A stretch of DNA of 64,000 nucleotides from Candidatus Saccharimonadota bacterium (GTDB taxonomy: Bacteria; Patescibacteriota; Saccharimonadia; Saccharimonadales; Saccharimonadaceae). A program made the position numbers and the translations under genes. The notes beneath the pieces were generated by a model. The model searched no databases, was not told the origin of the DNA, and saw only the letters and a list, made by a program, of their open reading frames with translations. The stretch spans positions 1 through 64,000 of the forward strand of contig JAFWNF010000003.1 of NCBI GenBank assembly GCA_017510445.1, written 5' to 3'. Shown here one piece after another: positions 17,204 to 24,443 of the stretch. Every line of letters starts with the position of its first letter. The first letter of the stretch is position 1.

Positions 17204-17414
17204 TGATATAATCAAAGTGTCCAAACTATAAATTTAACACAACAGAAAACACAGAACATATCTGTTGTCCATAGTGCTTATTAATCGGGCACTGTAGACA
17301 GTCGAGCGCTATGTTCTGTTGTTAAAATAGTTTGGACACTTGCTACAGTGTCCGATTTTTGTTTGCGTAGACAGTGTCTAAAACTCGTTCTGTTGTGAGA
17401 AAGCAACAGAACAT
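17204..17414 (+). ncRNA. structured leader RNA of the methyltransferase gene (candidate attenuator / switch)
   Basis: Extended -10 TGATATAAT at 17204-17212, then ~195 nt before the ATG. A 15-bp perfect stem joins 17215-17229 to 17327-17341. Inside it, 17234-17239 and 17252-17260 pair with 17310-17325, and AGTGC/GCACT caps the top. The 3' strand GGACACT (17334-17340) can instead pair with AGTGTCC (17347-17353), which is followed by GATTTTTG: a terminator that excludes the long stem. GTTCTGTTG/CAACAGAAC (17387-17395/17404-17412) forms a hairpin right before the ATG, and TATGTTCTGTTG (17310-17321) is complementary to 17404-17415, which touches the start codon. The pairings are seen; the switching is inference. 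Confidence 0.65.
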
Positions 17415-18818
17415 ATGGCTGATAATAAAAATCTCCATAATGCCAACCGCGCAAAACAAGATGAATTTTATACTCAACTTATTGACATTGAAAAAGAACT
17501 AAAGCATTACAAAGATTTTTTTAAAGATAAGGTTGTCCTTTGTAATTGTGATGATCCTTTTGAGAGTAATTTTTTCAAATACTTCGCTCTAAATTTTAAC
17601 TATCTTGGATTGAAGAAATTAATTTGCACTAGCTATGCTGGCTCGCCAATCGCCCATACAGAGCTAAACGACCTTCCACTTTTTCATAAAGACGAAAAAC
17701 TCCCCTACATGATTGAAATAACAGAAGTAAAAGACGAAAACGGCGATGGCGCAACCGACCTTTCTGACATTAGATTTCTGTTAGAAAATGACAAAAACAC
17801 TCTCACGCTCCTCGATGGCGATGGTGACTTTCGTAGTGAAGAATGTATCGGCTTTCTCGAAGAGGCCGACGTAGTTGTCACAAATCCTCCTTTTTCTCTC
17901 TTCCGCGAATATGTCGCACAACTCATAAAATACAACAAAAAATTTCTTATTATCGGCAATCAAAATGCAATCACTTACAAAGAAATATTCCCATTAATTA
18001 AGGATAATAAGCTTTGGCTTGGACACAGTATTCATAGCGGAGATAGAGAATTTAGAATACCAGATTATTATGAAGTCCGTTCAAAATCGCTAAGAATAGA
18101 CGAAAAAGGGAATAAGTATATTAGAGTAGTTGGAGTTAGATGGTATACAAATATTGATTACGAGGCGCGTCACGAAAAACTCATTCTATACAAACATTAC
18201 ACTCCAGAAGAATACCCCAAATACGATAACTACGATGCTATTAATGTTAATAAAACTAGCGACATTCCATGCGACTACTTCGAAGATGTTGGCGTTCCAA
18301 TTACGTACTTAGACAAACATAATCCAGAGCAATTTGATATAGTAAAATTCCGCAAAGGTAACGATGGTAAAGATTTGACCTATACGAGAGAGAGAGAGAG
18401 TTACGCCATACTTCAGAATCATCATCAGAAGAAAGGCATAACGGCATTATGGGAGTCCCAATCACATTTATCGACAAGTGGAATCCAGCCCAATTCGAAA
18501 TTGTCGGAGCAACAGAATCTGAAGGAAAAGGTTTTTCTGAAGGACTCTGGGACGAAAGAAGCAGAATTGCCCAACCACTTGTCAACGGAAAACGAATATA
18601 CAAACGAATCTTTATCAAGAAAAAGGCGTAATGGAATTATGGGTGTGCCAATAACATTTTTAGATAAATATAACCCTGACCAATTCGAAATAATCAATGG
18701 CATTGGCAGATATGCTTGTATTGAAGCAGATTATACGAACCCGCCAGGAACATATGGGACAGATATTAACGGAAAACATACATATTTTAGAATACTAATC
18801 AAAAGGAGAACAAAATGA
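17415..18818 (+). CDS. EcoRI-type adenine-specific DNA methyltransferase, GA-tract and multi-cassette C-terminus
   Basis: 467 aa as assembled. The N-terminal ~290 residues match the EcoRI methylase family: QDEFYTQ near 15, the SAM-region VLCNCDDPFESNFF near 42, and catalytic motif IV TNPPFSLF near 156. It should methylate adenine in a short DNA site and protect against a partner nuclease. The family's C-terminal unit GVPITYLDKHNPEQFDI follows at 18291. At 18386-18400 lies a (GA)7G tract. In the assembled frame, ~80 codons after the tract are an out-of-frame reading of a second unit, and the protein then enters a third unit (GVPITFLDKYNPDQFEI) in frame. The tail is therefore probably set by repeat number. 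Its stop overlaps the DUF262-HNH start (ATGA). Confidence 0.85.
   Translation: MADNKNLHNANRAKQDEFYTQLIDIEKELKHYKDFFKDKVVLCNCDDPFESNFFKYFALNFNYLGLKKLICTSYAGSPIAHTELNDLPLFHKDEKLPYMIEITEVKDENGDGATDLSDIRFLLENDKNTLTLLDGDGDFRSEECIGFLEEADVVVTNPPFSLFREYVAQLIKYNKKFLIIGNQNAITYKEIFPLIKDNKLWLGHSIHSGDREFRIPDYYEVRSKSLRIDEKGNKYIRVVGVRWYTNIDYEARHEKLILYKHYTPEEYPKYDNYDAINVNKTSDIPCDYFEDVGVPITYLDKHNPEQFDIVKFRKGNDGKDLTYTRERESYAILQNHHQKKGITALWESQSHLSTSGIQPNSKLSEQQNLKEKVFLKDSGTKEAELPNHLSTENEYTNESLSRKRRNGIMGVPITFLDKYNPDQFEIINGIGRYACIEADYTNPPGTYGTDINGKHTYFRILIKRRTK
18291..18441 (+). other. C-terminal cassette 1 of the methyltransferase (native end in a different frame)
   Basis: It begins GVPITYLDKHNPEQFDI in the main frame and runs into the GA tract. 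The natural ending VTPYFRIIIRRKA-stop (18400-18441) is only in frame if the tract gains one GA unit (or loses two). The ending is clearly homologous to those of cassettes 2 and 3. Confidence 0.75.
18386..18400 (+). repeat. (GA)7G dinucleotide tract inside the methyltransferase gene
   Basis: Fifteen uninterrupted alternating bases. Intragenic dinucleotide tracts in methyltransferase genes are classic phase-variation sites. A change of one unit moves the downstream frame by two bases. Confidence 0.9.
18440..18631 (+). other. C-terminal cassette 2, in the alternate reading frame
   Basis: It encodes NGIMGVPITFIDKWNPAQFE, then GATESEGKGFSEGLW, and ends KRIYKRIFIKKKA-stop at 18631. It is in frame with the methyltransferase only if the tract loses one GA unit. 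Its AAC-GGC start overlaps the TAA stop of cassette 1. An internal ATG at 18449 has AGAAAGG upstream and might also be used on its own. Confidence 0.75.
18630..18818 (+). other. C-terminal cassette 3, in frame in the assembled sequence
   Basis: It encodes NGIMGVPITFLDKYNPDQFE, a distinct middle segment NGIGRYACIEADYTNPPG, and the ending KHTYFRILIKRRTK-stop. It starts on the TAA of cassette 2 (TAATGG), as cassette 2 starts on the TAA of cassette 1 (TAACGG). Confidence 0.75.
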
Positions 18819-19897
18819 AAATCGAACTTCATAATATTAAAATTAAAGATGTTTTTAATGGATATAAAGACAGTGACGAAGAAGGTATTGTTGGCTTCGA
18901 CGGCAAACTTAATATTCGTCCAAAATATCAACGCGAATTTGTTTATGGCGATAAAGAACGAACGGCAGTAATTAGTACGATTAACAAAGGGTTTCCTTTG
19001 AACGTAATGTATTGGATGAAAAATGACGATGGAACATTTGAGCTGCTTGATGGACAACAAAGGACGATTTCGTTTTGTCAATATCTCAACGGTGATTTCT
19101 CGGTAGATGGAAAATACGCGCACAATTTAACTTCTGATCAAAGAGAAAAAATCGAAAACTATGGCTTATTCATTTATATCTGCGAAGGAACTGATAGTGA
19201 AAGACTAGACTGGTTTAGGATTATTAATATTGCAGGTGTAAAATTGACCGAACAAGAACTTAGGAATGCAACTTATACTGGTCCGTGGCTTACTGATGCG
19301 AAACGACATTTCTCAAAAACTAACTGTCCTGCCTATGGTCTCGCCGAAAAATATATGAACGGCTCGCCAATTCGCCAAGATTATCTCGAATCGGCTCTAA
19401 AATGGATTTCTGACGGAAGTATTGAAGAATATATGTCTCGCCACCAACATGACGACAACGCTTCTGGGCTCTGGCAATACTTCCAAACCGTGATTTCTTG
19501 GGCGCAAACTATTTTCCCAACATACCGCAAAGAAATGAAAGGTCTAGAATGGGGTGAACTTTATAATAAATATCACGAAAACACCTATGACGCCCAAAAA
19601 CTTGAAATTGAAATTTCTCGACTTATGCAAGATGAAGATGTTACGGCGAAAAAAGGCATCTATGAATATTTACTCTCTGGCGACGAAAGATTTCTCAGCA
19701 TCCGCGCTTTTTCCGATAGTCAAAAACGCGAGGCTTATGAGCGCCAAGGTGGAATCTGCCCAATCTGTAAAGAACATTTTGAAATTTCTGAAATGGAAGC
19801 CGACCATATCACTCCTTGGAGCCAAGGCGGAAAAACTTCTTCCGAAAACTGCCAAACGCTCTGCCGTGATTGCAACCGCCGAAAAAGCGATAAATAA
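18815..19897 (+). CDS. DUF262-HNH nuclease, putative restriction partner of the methyltransferase
   Basis: 360 aa. The N-terminal DUF262 (GmrS/ParB-like) domain shows PKYQREFVYG near 29-38 and LLDGQQRT near 73-80. The C-terminal HNH domain is complete: CPICKEHF near 314, DHITPWSQGG near 329-338 and CQTLCRDCNRRK near 346-357. In GmrSD and related systems DUF262 binds nucleotide through DGQQR and couples to a nuclease; here a single chain joins DUF262 to HNH. The ATGA overlap with the methyltransferase predicts translational coupling and a restriction-modification-like pair. Whether it cuts unmodified or modified DNA cannot be told from sequence. Confidence 0.82.
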   Translation: MKIELHNIKIKDVFNGYKDSDEEGIVGFDGKLNIRPKYQREFVYGDKERTAVISTINKGFPLNVMYWMKNDDGTFELLDGQQRTISFCQYLNGDFSVDGKYAHNLTSDQREKIENYGLFIYICEGTDSERLDWFRIINIAGVKLTEQELRNATYTGPWLTDAKRHFSKTNCPAYGLAEKYMNGSPIRQDYLESALKWISDGSIEEYMSRHQHDDNASGLWQYFQTVISWAQTIFPTYRKEMKGLEWGELYNKYHENTYDAQKLEIEISRLMQDEDVTAKKGIYEYLLSGDERFLSIRAFSDSQKREAYERQGGICPICKEHFEISEMEADHITPWSQGGKTSSENCQTLCRDCNRRKSDK

Positions 19898-19905
19898 TTT
19901 TTTCT

Positions 19906-19974
19906 AAGCGCGCTCCATTTCTCCGATCACCTCTGTTATTTTCTGATGGGAGCGCGGATGAATCTTCCGAAAAA
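19906..19974. repeat. right copy of the direct repeat bounding the accessory island
   Basis: AAGCGCGCT, three differing bases, the same 32-nt block as the left copy (16062-16093), then AGCGC and CTTCCGAAAA. It lies directly between the nuclease stop and the gap promoter, so removing one repeat plus the island would join rpsG to gap. Confidence 0.8.
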
Positions 19975-19998
19975 ATCTAGCTATTTTTATCCTGCTTG

Positions 19999-20007
19999 TG
20001 CTATAAT
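19999..20007 (+). promoter_or_regulatory. extended -10 (TGCTATAAT) for gap
   Basis: TATAAT at 20002-20007. An ATG at 20016 would be near-leaderless, but AGGAGG at 20024-20029 points to the ATG at 20034. Confidence 0.65.
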
Positions 20008-20033
20008 AGAAAAAAATGTACCTAGGAGGAAAA

Positions 20034-21035
20034 ATGGTAAAATTAGCAATTAACGGTTTTGGAAGAATTGGTCGAAGCGCATTCAAAATTGCTTTTGAAA
20101 GACCTGACGTTGAAATTGTCGCAATCAACGATCTTTCCGACCCAAAAGCCCTTGCCCATCTTTTGAAATATGACTCATCTTATGGAATTTATAACCACGA
20201 CGTAAAAACCGACAAAGAAAACCTGATCGTCGACGGAAAGAGAATTCGCGTTCTCGCCGAAAAAGAACCCTCGGCTCTTCCATGGAAAGATCTTGAAATT
20301 GATGTCGTCATCGAAAGCACCGGTTTCTTCACCGACCCCGAAAAAGCCCACGCCCACATCGATGCTGGTGCGAAAAAAGTCGTTATTTCCGCTCCTGCCA
20401 AAGGCGAAGGTGCAAAAACTATCGTTCTCGGTGTCAACGAAGATATTCTCGAAGATTCTGACGAAATCATTTCAAACGCTTCCTGCACCACAAACTGCAT
20501 CGCGCCCGTAATGAAAATCCTCGAAGAACAAATCGGCATCGAAAAGGCCATGATAACCACTGTTCACTCTTACACCGCATCCCAAAAACTCCAAGATGCC
20601 CCAGCAAAAGACCTTCGTGAAGCTCGTGCTGCTGCTGAAAACATCGTCCCAACCACCACTGGCGCCTCAAAAGCCGCCGCAAAAACCATTCCTTCGTTAC
20701 AAGGAAAATTTAACGGTCTCTCCGTTCGCGTTCCAACTCCCGTCGTCTCACTCTCCGATATCACCGCCGTCGTCAAACGCGACGTCACAAAAGAAGAAAT
20801 CAACGAAATTTTTAGAAAAGCTGCCAAAGAACCCTACTTCGAAGGTATTCTCGACGTAACTGAAGAGGAGCTTGTCTCTTGTGATCTCCGCGGAAACTCT
20901 CATTCTTGCATTGTAGATTTACCTCTTACAGATGTAGTTGGTGGGAACTTAATCAAAGTTGTTGCTTGGTACGACAATGAATGGGGCTACTCCAACCGCC
21001 TCGTCGAACTTGCAACCGACTTCGGAAAAAGATAA
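20034..21035 (+). CDS. gap: glyceraldehyde-3-phosphate dehydrogenase, type I
   Basis: 333 aa from the ATG at 20034. The NAD-binding NGFGRIGR is at residues 6-13, Asp after IAIND favours NAD over NADP, and the catalytic Cys is in ASCTTNC near 150. The C-terminal WYDNEWGYSNR is intact. It makes 1,3-bisphosphoglycerate and NADH. An alternative ATG at 20016 would add six residues; AGGAGG immediately before 20034 decides against it. It heads a run of sugar-phosphate genes with overlapping starts and stops. Confidence 0.96.
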   Translation: MVKLAINGFGRIGRSAFKIAFERPDVEIVAINDLSDPKALAHLLKYDSSYGIYNHDVKTDKENLIVDGKRIRVLAEKEPSALPWKDLEIDVVIESTGFFTDPEKAHAHIDAGAKKVVISAPAKGEGAKTIVLGVNEDILEDSDEIISNASCTTNCIAPVMKILEEQIGIEKAMITTVHSYTASQKLQDAPAKDLREARAAAENIVPTTTGASKAAAKTIPSLQGKFNGLSVRVPTPVVSLSDITAVVKRDVTKEEINEIFRKAAKEPYFEGILDVTEEELVSCDLRGNSHSCIVDLPLTDVVGGNLIKVVAWYDNEWGYSNRLVELATDFGKR

Positions 21036-21484
21036 TGGAAAAAAGACCACGAATTTTTATCGGTTCAGATTATCACGGTTTTGAAAAGAAATCCGCCCTA
21101 ATTCAACATCTATCATCTTTTTTCAATATCGTCGATAAAGGTAATTTTGAGAAAGTCCAAGATGATTACAATAATCCAGCCATCGCCGTCTCTATGGCCG
21201 TCAAAGAAAACCCCGAAAGTTTCGGCATCTTAATTTGTGGTTCCGCTCATGGCATGTGTATTCAATCCAACCGATTTAAGGGCATTCGCGCAATTAACGC
21301 TCTCTCGGAAAAATCTGCCAAACTTGGTCGCGAACACGACGACGCAAACGTGCTCTGTCTTTCTGCCGAACTAACAGATTTAGGCACGATGGAAAAAATC
21401 ATCCAGACATTTATCAATACCAAATTCGAACCAATCGAACGCAGAGTGCGCCGATTAAAAAAATTAGATGAGGAGAACCCATGA
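21035..21484 (+). CDS. rpiB: ribose-5-phosphate isomerase B family (RpiB/LacAB)
   Basis: 149 aa. IGSDYHGFEKK at the N-terminus, the active-site Cys in ILICGSAHGM near 66-75, and GIRAINALS followed by REHDDANVLCL match the family. It interconverts ribose-5-phosphate and ribulose-5-phosphate. The ATG at 21035 shares a base with the gap stop (TAATG). The usual GTGIG loop is GSAHG here, so another aldose-ketose phosphate substrate is conceivable. Its stop overlaps the next start (ATGA). Confidence 0.85.
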   Translation: MEKRPRIFIGSDYHGFEKKSALIQHLSSFFNIVDKGNFEKVQDDYNNPAIAVSMAVKENPESFGILICGSAHGMCIQSNRFKGIRAINALSEKSAKLGREHDDANVLCLSAELTDLGTMEKIIQTFINTKFEPIERRVRRLKKLDEENP

Positions 21485-22134
21485 TTAAAATCGTTCCGAC
21501 AATTCTCACAGACACCGCCCAAAATTTCAATCAAATCGCCGAGGTTTATCAAAAATTCGCCAATCGCATCCAAATCGACATCAGCGATGGCCAATTTTCC
21601 CCCTACCCAACAGTCCAATTAAAAGATATTACTTTCTCTCAAAACTGGAACGGTGAGTGGGATCTTCATCTAATGGTTAAATCCCCCTCTCTTTACATCC
21701 AGGACATTCTTCGTCTCCATCCTTCTCTCTGTATTTTTCATGCCGAATCAGATGAAAATTTACTCCCCCTCTTCGAAACTCTGAATCAAGCCGGCATAAA
21801 AACCGGTGTCGCGATCCTTCGTTCCACGTTCCCAGGAAATATTAAACCCTATATCGACGCTTGCGACCATGTACTTATCTTTGGAGGAACACTTGGACGC
21901 CAGGGCGGCGAAGCCGACATGATCCAGCTTGAAAAAGCTGCTATTATCAAAGAAATTGACCCCAACGTCGAAATTGGCTGGGATGGCGGCGCTAATCTAG
22001 ATAACATTCGCGCTATCGCCCACGCCGGCATCGACGTCATCAATGTTGGCGCCGCAATCAGTCGCGCTCAAAACACCTCCGAAGCCTACGTCGCCCTCCA
22101 AGCTGAAATTGAAAAAACAGGAGTAAATCTCTAA
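21481..22134 (+). CDS. ribulose-phosphate 3-epimerase-like TIM barrel
   Basis: 217 aa. Family landmarks are HLMVKSP near 60, FHAESDE near 83, IFGGTLGRQGG near 126 and GWDGGANLDNI near 157. The first metal ligand of the classical HxDxMDG motif is changed: the segment reads QIDISDG, with Gln for His. The other ligands (His of HLMV, Asp of WDGG) remain. It could still be Rpe or a specialised epimerase. It has an ideal GAGGAGA ribosome site and lies within the rpiB to pfkB-like overlap chain. Confidence 0.75.
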   Translation: MIKIVPTILTDTAQNFNQIAEVYQKFANRIQIDISDGQFSPYPTVQLKDITFSQNWNGEWDLHLMVKSPSLYIQDILRLHPSLCIFHAESDENLLPLFETLNQAGIKTGVAILRSTFPGNIKPYIDACDHVLIFGGTLGRQGGEADMIQLEKAAIIKEIDPNVEIGWDGGANLDNIRAIAHAGIDVINVGAAISRAQNTSEAYVALQAEIEKTGVNL

Positions 22135-23099
22135 TGGCACGCATAATTTCTCTTGGCTCAGCAGTTGAAGATATTTTCCTTATCGACCGCGACGATTTTG
22201 TCGCCAGTCAAATCGGCGACACTTCCATTTTTGGAAAAATCGAAATCGGCTCTAAAATTGACATTGATAAAATCTCCTACGAAATCGGTGGAGGAGGAAC
22301 AAATTCCGCCGTTACTTTTTCTCGCTTTGGTCACGAATCAATCTTTTTAGGCAATCTCGCAAACGATCCCGCCGGCGAAGCAATCGTTGCTCTTCTGGAC
22401 AAAGAAGGTATCGATTCAAGCTATATTAAAACCATAAAGGGAACAACCGGTTGTTCGGTCATTTTGCTTGACGCCAAATCCGGCGAAAGGACAATTCTTA
22501 CTCATCGCGGTGTCAGCTCTAATTTCAAAAACCAAAACCCAGAAATCTTAAACGAAATTAAGCCAGATTGGCTCTACATTTCCTCCCTTCGCGGAGACAT
22601 GGATACGCTGCTCTCATTTATCGAATCCGCAAAAAACAATAATTGCAGAATTATGCTAAACCCAGGAAAATTGGAACTCTCCCATCTCGAACAAATCCTC
22701 GGAATCCTTTCTGACATCGACGTGCTTCTTCTTAATAAATCCGAAGCCTCCCAAATTGTTCCAGGCAAAATTCTTTCTGAGCTCATTTCCCACCTCTCAA
22801 ACTACACTGAGACCGTCATTCTCACCGACGGCCCAATGGGTGGTATCGCCACCAACCGCGAAGAAACCTATCGCTTCGGAATTTATGAAGACGTCAAAGT
22901 TAAAGACACGACAGGCGCAGGCGACGCTTTCGGTTCAGGTTTTCTCGCCTCTCTTGCTTCTGGTAAAAGCTTCCGCCAAGCCATCAAATACGGCAGTGCA
23001 AATTCCACTTCAGTCATTCGCTATATCGGTGCTAAAAAAGGCATTTTAACAGGGAACGAAAAACTCCACGAAATGCCAATCCAAAAGGTTGATTTATGA
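22134..23099 (+). CDS. PfkB-family sugar/nucleoside kinase
   Basis: 321 aa. PfkB signature 1 is GGGGTNSAVTFSRFG near 43-57 and signature 2 is DTTGAGDAFGSGF near 261-273, containing the catalytic Asp. The family phosphorylates ribose, fructose-phosphates, adenosine or similar; specificity is not readable here. The start overlaps the epimerase stop with AGGAG upstream. Its position beside rpiB and the epimerase suggests entry of ribose or nucleoside-derived sugar into the triose pathway (inference). Confidence 0.85.
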   Translation: MARIISLGSAVEDIFLIDRDDFVASQIGDTSIFGKIEIGSKIDIDKISYEIGGGGTNSAVTFSRFGHESIFLGNLANDPAGEAIVALLDKEGIDSSYIKTIKGTTGCSVILLDAKSGERTILTHRGVSSNFKNQNPEILNEIKPDWLYISSLRGDMDTLLSFIESAKNNNCRIMLNPGKLELSHLEQILGILSDIDVLLLNKSEASQIVPGKILSELISHLSNYTETVILTDGPMGGIATNREETYRFGIYEDVKVKDTTGAGDAFGSGFLASLASGKSFRQAIKYGSANSTSVIRYIGAKKGILTGNEKLHEMPIQKVDL

Positions 23100-23821
23100 G
23101 TGGTATGGATCCAAAAGAAGCCAGAAAATTTTTCGAAAGCCTAGAAGAAGCCGATAAAGAACGCGCTCAAGCCTATGCAAAGGATCTCGGTCGTGGTCTA
23201 AAAATCGTCCGCACTTTTCCCCAAGGTGTCACAATTTTTGGTTCTGCTCGCCTTCCTCAAAACGATAAATATTGTAAAAAAGCTCGCGAACTCGGCCGAC
23301 TTCTCGCCGAAAACGGCCATGCAGTTATTACCGGTGGCGGTCCAGGCATTATGGAAGCTGCCAACCGTGGATCATTCGAATACGGTGGTCGCTCAATCGG
23401 CCTTAACATCACATTAAAATACGAACAACAACCAAATCCATACTTAACCGACATGCTTCAATTCGAATACTTTTTCGCTAGAAAAGTCATGCTCGCCATG
23501 AGTGCAAAAGTTTATGTCTTCTTCCCAGGTGGTTTCGGTACCATGGACGAATTCACAGAACTTCTAATCCTTATGCAAGAAGAGAAAATGCCAAAAATGC
23601 CAATGTTCCTTTTCGGCAAATCTTTCTGGAAACCTCTCGATAAATTTTATTTGTCAAAAATGCTTCCGATGAGTCTTATCAAAAAAGAAGATCCAAAAAT
23701 TTACAAAATCACTGACGATGTTCAAGAAATTGTCCGTGCCGCCAACAAAATCGGGCATCCAAAAATCAAAACAAATTATTACGATGGCTTCAGTAGCGCA
23801 ACAATTCCTCACGACTCTTAA
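23096..23821 (+). CDS. LOG-family Rossmann protein (lysine-decarboxylase-like, TIGR00730 type)
   Basis: 241 aa with the diagnostic GGGPGIMEAANRG near 80 and PGGFGTMDEFTE near 143. In plants and several bacteria this family releases the free base from nucleoside 5'-monophosphates (LOG phosphoribohydrolase). A nucleotide-salvage role fits the adjacent sugar-phosphate genes. It overlaps the kinase stop by four bases (ATGA) and is the last gene of this transcript; frr has its own promoter. Confidence 0.85.
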   Translation: MSGMDPKEARKFFESLEEADKERAQAYAKDLGRGLKIVRTFPQGVTIFGSARLPQNDKYCKKARELGRLLAENGHAVITGGGPGIMEAANRGSFEYGGRSIGLNITLKYEQQPNPYLTDMLQFEYFFARKVMLAMSAKVYVFFPGGFGTMDEFTELLILMQEEKMPKMPMFLFGKSFWKPLDKFYLSKMLPMSLIKKEDPKIYKITDDVQEIVRAANKIGHPKIKTNYYDGFSSATIPHDS

Positions 23822-23824
23822 ATA

Positions 23825-23833
23825 TGCTATAAT
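23825..23833 (+). promoter_or_regulatory. extended -10 (TGCTATAAT) for frr
   Basis: TATAAT at 23828-23833, a short leader with GAAAGGA, and the ATG at 23856. Confidence 0.65.
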
Positions 23834-23855
23834 AATTCCATAGAAAGGAATTATT

Positions 23856-24398
23856 ATGTTTGATTCATCAGAATATAAAACAAAAATGAACGCGGTAATC
23901 GAACGCTTTAAAGACGAAATGAAAAAAGTTCGCACCGGCCGTGCTCATCCAGATATGCTCACAAACGTGAAAGTTGAAGCCTATGGCCAATGGATGCCCC
24001 TAAACCAAGTTGCAAACGTCACTGCTCAAGGCGGAACGATGCTTCTTATCACCCCTTTTGACCCTTCAAACATCGCCAACATTACCGCTTCAATTCGTAA
24101 CGACCAATCTCTCGGCTTAAATCCTTCTGATGATGGCCATGTTGTTCGCGTCCCAATCCCACCTCTAACTGAAGAAAGAAGAAAAGAAATTGTTAAAACC
24201 ACTTCCCAAAAAGTAGAAGAATCAAAAGTCCAAATCCGTAATATTCGTGAAGACGCTAGAAAAGAACTAAAAACCGCCGACCTACCAGAAGACGTTAGAA
24301 AACGTGGTGAGAAAGAAGTCGACGATTTAACAAAATCCTTCACCGACCAAATAGACAAAGAATTCAAAGAAAAAGAAGCTGAGATCATGAAGATCTAA
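23856..24398 (+). CDS. frr: ribosome recycling factor
   Basis: 180 aa, near the canonical 185. RTGRAHPDML near residue 29 and the C-terminal helical part (EERRKEIVKTTSQKVEESK, then REDARKELK) are typical. With EF-G it splits post-termination ribosomes. It is first in a frr-uppS-rseP-CPBP-proS order resembling the widespread frr-uppS-cdsA-rseP-proS cluster, but pyrH and cdsA are absent. Confidence 0.96.
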   Translation: MFDSSEYKTKMNAVIERFKDEMKKVRTGRAHPDMLTNVKVEAYGQWMPLNQVANVTAQGGTMLLITPFDPSNIANITASIRNDQSLGLNPSDDGHVVRVPIPPLTEERRKEIVKTTSQKVEESKVQIRNIREDARKELKTADLPEDVRKRGEKEVDDLTKSFTDQIDKEFKEKEAEIMKI

Positions 24399-24414
24399 GC
24401 TTCCCTATAATACC

Positions 24415-24443
24415 ATTATATCACACTTATGGAAAAAAGTCAA
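24415..24443 (-). promoter_or_regulatory. minus-strand consensus promoter at the start of uppS, antisense to frr 3' end
   Basis: Read on the minus strand: TTGACT, a 17-nt spacer ending GTGTGA, then TATAAT. The -35 element lies within the first codons of uppS. It is a member of the seven-copy family described under findings, and no minus-strand gene follows it. Confidence 0.5.

Noticed and set aside
18449-18631. The 60-codon ORF as an independent small protein
   Set aside because: It is homologous to the methyltransferase C-terminus and starts at a cassette junction; it is better explained as an alternate-frame tail, though internal initiation is not excluded.
20016-20033. Earlier ATG for gap giving an MYLGGK extension
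   Set aside because: AGGAGG at 20024-20029 is ideally placed for 20034 and the family starts at the NGFGRIGR region; it would also cover the ribosome site.
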